Shown here piece after piece: positions 58,798-64,000 of a stretch of DNA of 64,000 nt. The DNA lies in the NCBI GenBank assembly GCA_027575805.1, contig JANBPU010000026.1:62001-126000 (forward strand), written 5' to 3'. Numbering within the stretch: the stretch's first letter is position 1; the number at the start of each line of letters is the position of its first letter. This DNA is from Mycoemilia scoparia. Taxonomy: Eukaryota; Kickxellomycota; Kickxellomycetes; Kickxellales; Kickxellaceae. The notes under the pieces were generated by a model. That model did not search any database. It was not told the origin of the DNA and saw nothing but the letters and a program-made list of their open reading frames with translations. The translations under genes and the position numbers were made by a program.

Positions 58798-59745
58798 ATT
58801 CACCAAAAAGAGGGATCTCTTCTACTGCTGACACCAGATATACGCCGACGCTCTCTACACTAAGTACTCTTTTGCAGTAAATTTACGTATTTGATTTGAC
58901 TTGTAATTGATATTATAATTTTTACGGTTTCAACCTTGTTGGTGATACAAGTGCTTGTTCCAGAGATATGTTGTGATAAAGCATGCACCGTTTGGTCATG
59001 CAATGGAAGCCAGCACACTCGCAATTTTTGCTTGACCACAAATGAATCCCGTCCATATTATTTCTGGACATGCCAAATGGGAAAATATGTCACATTGCTC
59101 GCAACAGCTTTGGCAAAAAGCAGAGTGCTAAACAAATGGATTTTACCAAGCACGCAGTACTGGATTTCAGTGCCACCCAATTGTGCAGCTGTTTTGGCAT
59201 CTTGCTCGATTTGGGCCAATTTTTAATACCATTGGTAGCTAATGTTGATGAATGTGCATTTTTTGTAAATCAGAAAGCTCAAAACAACAGATTTTGGGCG
59301 AACAATACCCTCGCTACTGCATTTCTCCTGTGATTTAGAGTTTTGCTGCAACTTTAATTATCATGACAATCAGGCCTAAAACAAAGAGCGACTGAGAGCC
59401 ATAAACACTTGGTTAAAGAGTTGAGCCACTTCAAGTCACACTGCTATAGATTCCCAAGCAATTGACAAGGATAGCTGGGTGCTCGCACTGTGGTTAGAGT
59501 CTGACTGCAATTACAACCCATGACCTCACTAAAAGTTTTTGGCAGCAGTAAAAATCATACAAGTCTGTTAGCCTATGCGAGCCGGGCTATAGTTTATGCA
59601 ATTGGATGCTTGGAAATACTTGTAGAGCATGAAACATTCAAGGAAACCTATAACTAGGACTATCTGGCCATTATATTAGAACTGTTAAGTTCAGCATCTG
59701 ACATCCCTCGACTCCCATTCTTCTTTTCAACATTACGCCGATATC
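58798..59745. other. Intergenic, no supported gene
   Basis: About 950 nt between the transporter and the secreted repeat protein. Overlapping 96- and 87-codon ORFs near 59000 are in different frames and unrecognised. The right end holds the promoter of the secreted gene. Confidence 0.5.
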
Positions 59746-60618
59746 ATGAAACTTGTATACACTACTCTCGCCTGTGCTCTCCTTGCTTCCTCCGCCATTG
59801 CCGCCCCCGCAAAGCGTGGTCTTGTCCAGGATCTTTTGGCTGATACCAATGCCTTTGTCAGCGCTCCAATCGATGTCTCTGTCATAGACAAGGCAGGCAA
59901 TGCAGGTGAGGGGGCTATACCAAAGCTTCTTGGCGACATCCATGCTACAGTTCAAGCAACACCAACAGTCACCGCACATGTCCACCAGAGAGATCTTGGG
60001 CCTCTTAACCATGTCCTTGAGGGTCTCATGGCCGATGTCAACGCACCTGTAAACGTCAATGCACATGTTACTCCTGTTCCTGGCGGTGCCAATCTTCTTG
60101 GTAGTCTTACCGCCGCCGTTCATGCCACTCCCACTCTTAACGTCGATTCTCACAATCCTCTCAAGCGCGATCTTCCTCTTGTTGGAAACCTTCTTGGCGG
60201 CCTTCTTGGAAGACGCGATTTGGGTCCACTACAACATTTGCTTGAAGGCCTAATGGCAGACGTAAATGCACCCGTAAATGTCAATGCACACGTTACTCCT
60301 GTTCCTGGCGGTGCCAATCTTCTTGGTAGCCTTACCGCCGCCGTTCATGCCACTCCTACTCTTAACGTCGATTCTCACAATCCCCTCAAGCGTGATCTTC
60401 CTCTTGTTGGAAATCTTCTCGGTGGTCTTCTCGGGAGACGCGGACTTCTTCAAGATCTTTTGGCTGATACTAACATCCTCGCCAGCATTCCTGCTGATAT
60501 TTCCCTTGTTGATCAGGCTGGTCCTAATGGTGAAGGTGTTGTTCCAAAACTTGTCGGAAATCTTGATGCCACTGTCAGAGCCACACCAACAGCATCCATT
60601 GCTATTCATGGACTCTAG
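59746..60618 (+). CDS. Secreted Kex2-site repeat precursor protein
   Basis: Single exon, 290 aa. A signal peptide (about 1-20, MKLVYTTLACALLASSAIAA) is followed by a KR site (23-24), segment A1 (25-82), two 75-residue repeats B1 (83-157) and B2 (158-232), and segment A2 (233-290), which resembles A1 (both start GL-x-QDLLADTN). Each repeat contains KR (140-141, 215-216), then DLPLVGNLLGGLLG, then RR (156-157, 231-232). Cleavage by a Kex2-type protease would free that 14-mer twice plus longer spacers. There are no cysteines in the mature part. The layout resembles fungal Kex2-processed repeat proteins (pheromone, repellent or cyclic-peptide precursors), but no known family is recognised. Confidence 0.85.
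   Translation: MKLVYTTLACALLASSAIAAPAKRGLVQDLLADTNAFVSAPIDVSVIDKAGNAGEGAIPKLLGDIHATVQATPTVTAHVHQRDLGPLNHVLEGLMADVNAPVNVNAHVTPVPGGANLLGSLTAAVHATPTLNVDSHNPLKRDLPLVGNLLGGLLGRRDLGPLQHLLEGLMADVNAPVNVNAHVTPVPGGANLLGSLTAAVHATPTLNVDSHNPLKRDLPLVGNLLGGLLGRRGLLQDLLADTNILASIPADISLVDQAGPNGEGVVPKLVGNLDATVRATPTASIAIHGL
59992..60441 (+). repeat. Two tandem 225-bp coding repeats
   Basis: Units 59992-60216 and 60217-60441 encode near-identical 75-residue blocks. The last about 150 nt differ only at about eleven synonymous sites. The first about 85 nt differ more, with two amino-acid changes (Asn/Gln and Val/Leu). Confidence 0.95.
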
Positions 60619-61263
60619 ATTTGATATTTTTCATAGCCTTATTTCAAAAAACCCTCACGATTAACTTTACTATCAATACTTACCTTTGATATTATAAAAA
60701 TTGATCTTGCAAACTCTAGTGCTATAGCTATAATTTATACATAACAAATCAAATATTTGGTCACAGTTAACTTGTATGTAGTCGTACCACAAGCATACGT
60801 ATCAAACAACCGAAACTCCTCCTTAAGATTACTTGGAATAAAATACAGTGCAATTATCTATAGTGAACCCAATTTTGCTTAATGATTTGTAGTGATTATC
60901 ATTTAATATGTTATCCTTTATAAAAATGTACAGCTGCTTTTATGAATTATTGTCGTTTTATTTTTTATAAAAATATAAGGGCAATGATTTTGAAGGATAC
61001 CTTTTCAAAGCCAATGATTATAGGGGGGCAGCATTTACAGCCAAATGAGTAATAACCATTTGTTAGAAAACACCCACTCTTCAAAAATAATCTCCCATAT
61101 TGTTCTTGTTAATACAGCATAATGTTTACATTATACCAGTATATTTTTCAAGTTCATCGTTAATATAGGCTTCAAATAATAATGATTAAAATCAATTATT
61201 TCTATAAACAACCCAAACTCTGTTTATAGTTTAAAATCAAAACAAATGGTAAGCAGTAAAATG
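60619..61263. other. Intergenic, one MITE
   Basis: About 645 nt of AT-rich DNA with the TIR element at 60974-61101; otherwise no feature. Confidence 0.55.
60974..61101 (+). mobile_element. TIR element copy 8 (MITE-like)
   Basis: About 128 bp: left GATTTTGAAGGATACC, interior CAATGATTATAGGGGGGCAG and ACAGCCAAATGAGTAATAAC, right ACTCTTCAAAAATAATCTCC, ending CCA next to TA. Confidence 0.8.
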
Positions 61264-61410
61264 TTACCCTTTATGACAGGAATAATGATGAAGCTTGACC
61301 AGAACCAAGTAAAATAGCACCAGGAAGATCGCAGCCAAAAAAGGAAGGACAAAGCTGATCAGCCATGGCATTTCATGAGCCACAACTCTGTCTAATGTAG
61401 AATTTCTGTC
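61264..61410 (-). CDS. Possible last exon of a small membrane protein
   Basis: On the minus strand an acceptor-like AATATAG opens a frame ending in TAA at 61264 that encodes NSTLDRVVAHEMPW, then one long hydrophobic helix (LISFVLPFLAAIFLVLFY) and a short basic tail KLHHYSCHKG. This looks like a single-pass tail-anchored or small accessory membrane protein. The upstream exon could not be fixed. Confidence 0.3.
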   Translation of the reverse strand, partial: DRNSTLDRVVAHEMPWLISFVLPFLAAIFLVLFYLVLVKLHHYSCHKG

Positions 61411-62270
61411 GGCTATATTTTTAGTGGCCCAACTACGCTAGATACACCAGCAGTTGGAAAGAGTATTCCCCCAAGCTAACAGCCACATCTTTCTGCCTAA
61501 TAAAATATGAAGTTTATATTCTGTATCTAAGTTTAAATTAACCTTCTATCTCTAACCCTTAGCAGGTTGTTTGAATAATGACCATTTACAATATATCATG
61601 GGCTCCTCCTTTATTCATCACCAACCAAATGTTGCTTATTACTCGCATATGTTTTGAAAGAAAACCAAACTTTCAGCTCCAGATACTCATTTTTATCACT
61701 AGAGCTTTATAAATACCCTCTCTATCATTGAATTTGCAACTATCAGTTTTGGTGACTCAAACGAAAACAGTTGTTGCCACTTTCATGTTTGGATTTTCAG
61801 CTACAGGCCTTATGTAAGTTCGAACCGTCTATTGGATTTTTCGGACAATGATTAAGTCAAGAATCCTGCTCTAAACCTGATGGTACACAAGTGTCCTAGT
61901 GCAGTTGCTCACACACACGCATCTATGAGCATTTTTTTGGCTCCCTATAATCACTCAAATGGCATTTGTCTTAGCACAATCTTTTCTGGCCATGACGAGG
62001 GCTAATAAACCAAAAGGCTCTTCTACTACCCTCTTTACTGCTTTGAATATTACTTTTGTTGTTCTTATTTTCTTACCCTTCGCCGCGCATCTTTGGGTGA
62101 TTCATAACCAGCTGCAGCCATCAGCAGGATATTCGGGTTGCCCTTCCTTTTTTACCCATAAAGTCATTTCGATATTCCTGCGGCTCTTCTCTCCTCGCGT
62201 CTTTTGCATCTTTTCATCCAAGCCCTGTCCCTAGTAGTCACGTTAGCATATCTTTTCCATTTTGCAACGT
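61411..62270. other. Intergenic / 5' leader of the MATH gene
   Basis: About 860 nt. A 91-codon ORF (61959-62234) ends 36 nt before the MATH start codon and may be an upstream ORF in the leader. No other feature. Confidence 0.45.
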
Positions 62271-63632
62271 ATGAAACCACAGTCACAATCCACCATGACA
62301 TCGACTTCTGAGACCCAGGTTCTCATTGACCAAATGAGAGAACTTCTCGAGAGACAGTCTCTTAATAGCCAACCAGGAAAAGGAATACAAACCGCGGCGG
62401 TTATGGAGAGCATCGGAGTCCTACCAGCTACAACCCACGCGTCTATGCTTAACGGTCAGCAGCATCAGTACACCCACCAGCACCATGCCAGCCATATGGA
62501 AAACACACATCCAATATTTAGTCAATCACACATTAAAAACTATGATGCCCAGCTTGACCAGAGAAGAACAGGGCCTGGAGGTTTAAATGTGCCACATCAA
62601 GGGCTCTACTCTATCCCCAATCTTGGCGCTAGTATTGATAACGGGGCCAATGCCCACTATCCTGTCATACATATGCCTACCCCGATGCCAACTTCGCGGG
62701 GACTTGGTGGGGAATATGTGACACAGCAAGAGTTTACTAGCTTTCAAAAAACAACGACAACCATGCTTGAGCAGATATTGCGCACCCTAAATCAGCCTTC
62801 TGGCGGGGGCGCCGAGTCTGCTGTCACTGGGCTGTCTTCCTCCCAAGAATTACACCACGGTCAACAAGGCAGGCCACCAGTAAAAACCACACCATCCGCA
62901 GAAATAAACGGGTCTTCTGGAATCGGGCGACCAAGAGCATCGACCACTCCTCCTGAGCCCTCGCCTACAACTGTGGAGCTCTATGCCAGCAAAGGTGATG
63001 TAAATGGAGATCGCTATGCTGGAAAACAAGCTGCTATGAATGGGAGTACCAAAGCCAATGTTGCTCGCATAAGCGTGTACGATGAGAAGGCTTATATGAA
63101 TAGCAACATTGACCACTGGATAATTGACACAAAGGCATTCCATTGGAAGATAGAGGACTGGAGCAACCTGCCACGGAGAATTAAGAGCACGGTGTTTGAG
63201 TGTGGAGGCCACAGCTGGTGCATAGTCATCAGGCCCAGTAGCTCATTCCATGGCGGGGCTGCTTCGCTATTTCTTGAATGCGCAAACGATAAAAGCTCTA
63301 CACGGAAGTGGCCAGTTCTTGCTCAGTTTACTTTGGCAATGGCCAATGTCAATGATCCAGCAACCAACATAAGTGGCTCTGCCTTCCATTGTTTCCAGCC
63401 CTTCAACTGCAACTGGGGATTCACACGCTTCATGTCTCTCAACGACCTCACATCCAAACAAACCGATAGCACATCGCCGATTATCGAAAATGGCAAGTGC
63501 TTAGTATCTGCATTTGTCCGTGTCCTGAAGCTGCCATCTGGCCTTTCTGATGAACTTTCAGCGACAATGCGTGCCTCAACCATGCGTGAAAGACGACCCG
63601 CATCTTCAAGAAGATCAGAGCCCTTCGCATAA
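62271..63632 (+). CDS. MATH (TRAF-like) domain protein
   Basis: Single exon, 453 aa. The first about 280 residues are disordered and Gln/His/Ser/Thr-rich, with a short helix (VLIDQMRELLERQSL) near the N-terminus. The MATH domain (about 283-425) starts WIIDTKAFHWKIEDWSNLPR, then STVFECGGHSWCIVIRPS, FLECA, and ends FVRVLKLPS; its sequence is close to the N-terminal MATH domain of fungal Ubp15/USP7-type deubiquitinases. There is no BTB, RING or USP domain, so it may be an adaptor that binds substrate peptides. An Arg-rich C-terminus follows. Confidence 0.85.
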   Translation: MKPQSQSTMTSTSETQVLIDQMRELLERQSLNSQPGKGIQTAAVMESIGVLPATTHASMLNGQQHQYTHQHHASHMENTHPIFSQSHIKNYDAQLDQRRTGPGGLNVPHQGLYSIPNLGASIDNGANAHYPVIHMPTPMPTSRGLGGEYVTQQEFTSFQKTTTTMLEQILRTLNQPSGGGAESAVTGLSSSQELHHGQQGRPPVKTTPSAEINGSSGIGRPRASTTPPEPSPTTVELYASKGDVNGDRYAGKQAAMNGSTKANVARISVYDEKAYMNSNIDHWIIDTKAFHWKIEDWSNLPRRIKSTVFECGGHSWCIVIRPSSSFHGGAASLFLECANDKSSTRKWPVLAQFTLAMANVNDPATNISGSAFHCFQPFNCNWGFTRFMSLNDLTSKQTDSTSPIIENGKCLVSAFVRVLKLPSGLSDELSATMRASTMRERRPASSRRSEPFA

Positions 63633-64000
63633 TATCATTATTCTTTCAGCCTGATATAAAATCCATGTTTTTTTGCAAAACCATTTTTGACATATACTCA
63701 CGCACGCACACGTACCCATACAATTTCAATGCTCTCATAAAGTTCCAGCCATCGCCTCAAGTGCCAGGCACTAATTTCATTGCCCATATCACAAAAGCCA
63801 GTTTTTTTAAATGTAGTAAATCACAACATTTTCCACCTATGCTCCTGCTATTTAAGAAATCCAAACATTTTAAGTAATACATTTTCCAAAAAACAATATC
63901 AACCTTTATAACGATGTTTTGGCTCTCACATACACACACACTCTCTAGTCAATGAAAACGAGAAATTAAAAAGGTCAACACTCAAATTCCATTTCCCCAT
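63633..64000. other. Right end, no gene seen
   Basis: About 370 nt of 3' flank; AT-rich with short CA runs. Confidence 0.5.

Overview
This window is a stretch of nuclear DNA from a fungus, most likely a non-Dikarya (early-diverging, zygomycete-grade) lineage. About thirty protein-coding genes lie on both strands. Most are broken by short spliceosomal introns of about 35-230 nt with GTAAGT-type donors and CTAAC/CTGAC-like branch sites. All exon models below were built by hand by matching splice sites, intron phase and protein-family alignment; the coding lengths sum to intact frames. A cobalamin adenosyltransferase, a class II eIF4E (4EHP type), a peroxisomal NUDT19-type hydrolase, a DUF1308 protein and complex I subunit NUXM argue against a Saccharomyces-like yeast and for an early-diverging fungus. 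The species cannot be named from this sequence.

Layout. 1-3.8 kb: 3' part of a Skg3/Caf120-like PH-domain protein. 4.5-7.3 kb: FEN1 (+) and RIB3 (-). 8.7-14.7 kb (- strand): a low-complexity orphan, a 236-aa unrecognised coiled/acidic protein and a DUF1308 (C7orf25-like) protein. 16.2-24.2 kb (+): 4EHP, VPS34 PI3-kinase, NUXM and the bHLH factor CBF1. 25.7-33.7 kb (+): GABA transaminase, TGS1 cap hypermethylase, a RING protein and an HSL-type esterase. 34.2-37.9 kb (-): GH17 glucanase, an unrecognised nine-exon gene and a 62-codon ORF. 39.9-48.1 kb (+): cobalamin adenosyltransferase, O-methyltransferase, SEM1, a HAL/NPR-type kinase and NUDT19. 48.5-50.9 kb (-): GBD/FH3 protein lacking FH2. 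51.4-53.5 kb (+): HPP membrane protein and splicing factor SPF27. 53.7-55.9 kb (-): uridine kinase/UPRT fusion. 56.8-63.6 kb (+): SUT/SLC45-type transporter, a secreted Kex2-site repeat precursor and a MATH-domain protein.

The genes are mainly housekeeping and do not form one metabolic cluster. Two non-genic layers stand out. Eight copies of a short (~100-130 bp) inverted-repeat element with TA target duplications are scattered through the window, two of them inside introns. A second, unrelated ~70-90 bp repeat occurs as two tandem pairs 25 kb apart. At least five introns use GC-AG borders, an unusually high share of the roughly 80 introns modelled. The best candidate for something undescribed is the secreted repeat protein at 59.7-60.6 kb: its dibasic sites would release a 14-residue hydrophobic peptide twice from near-identical 75-residue units.
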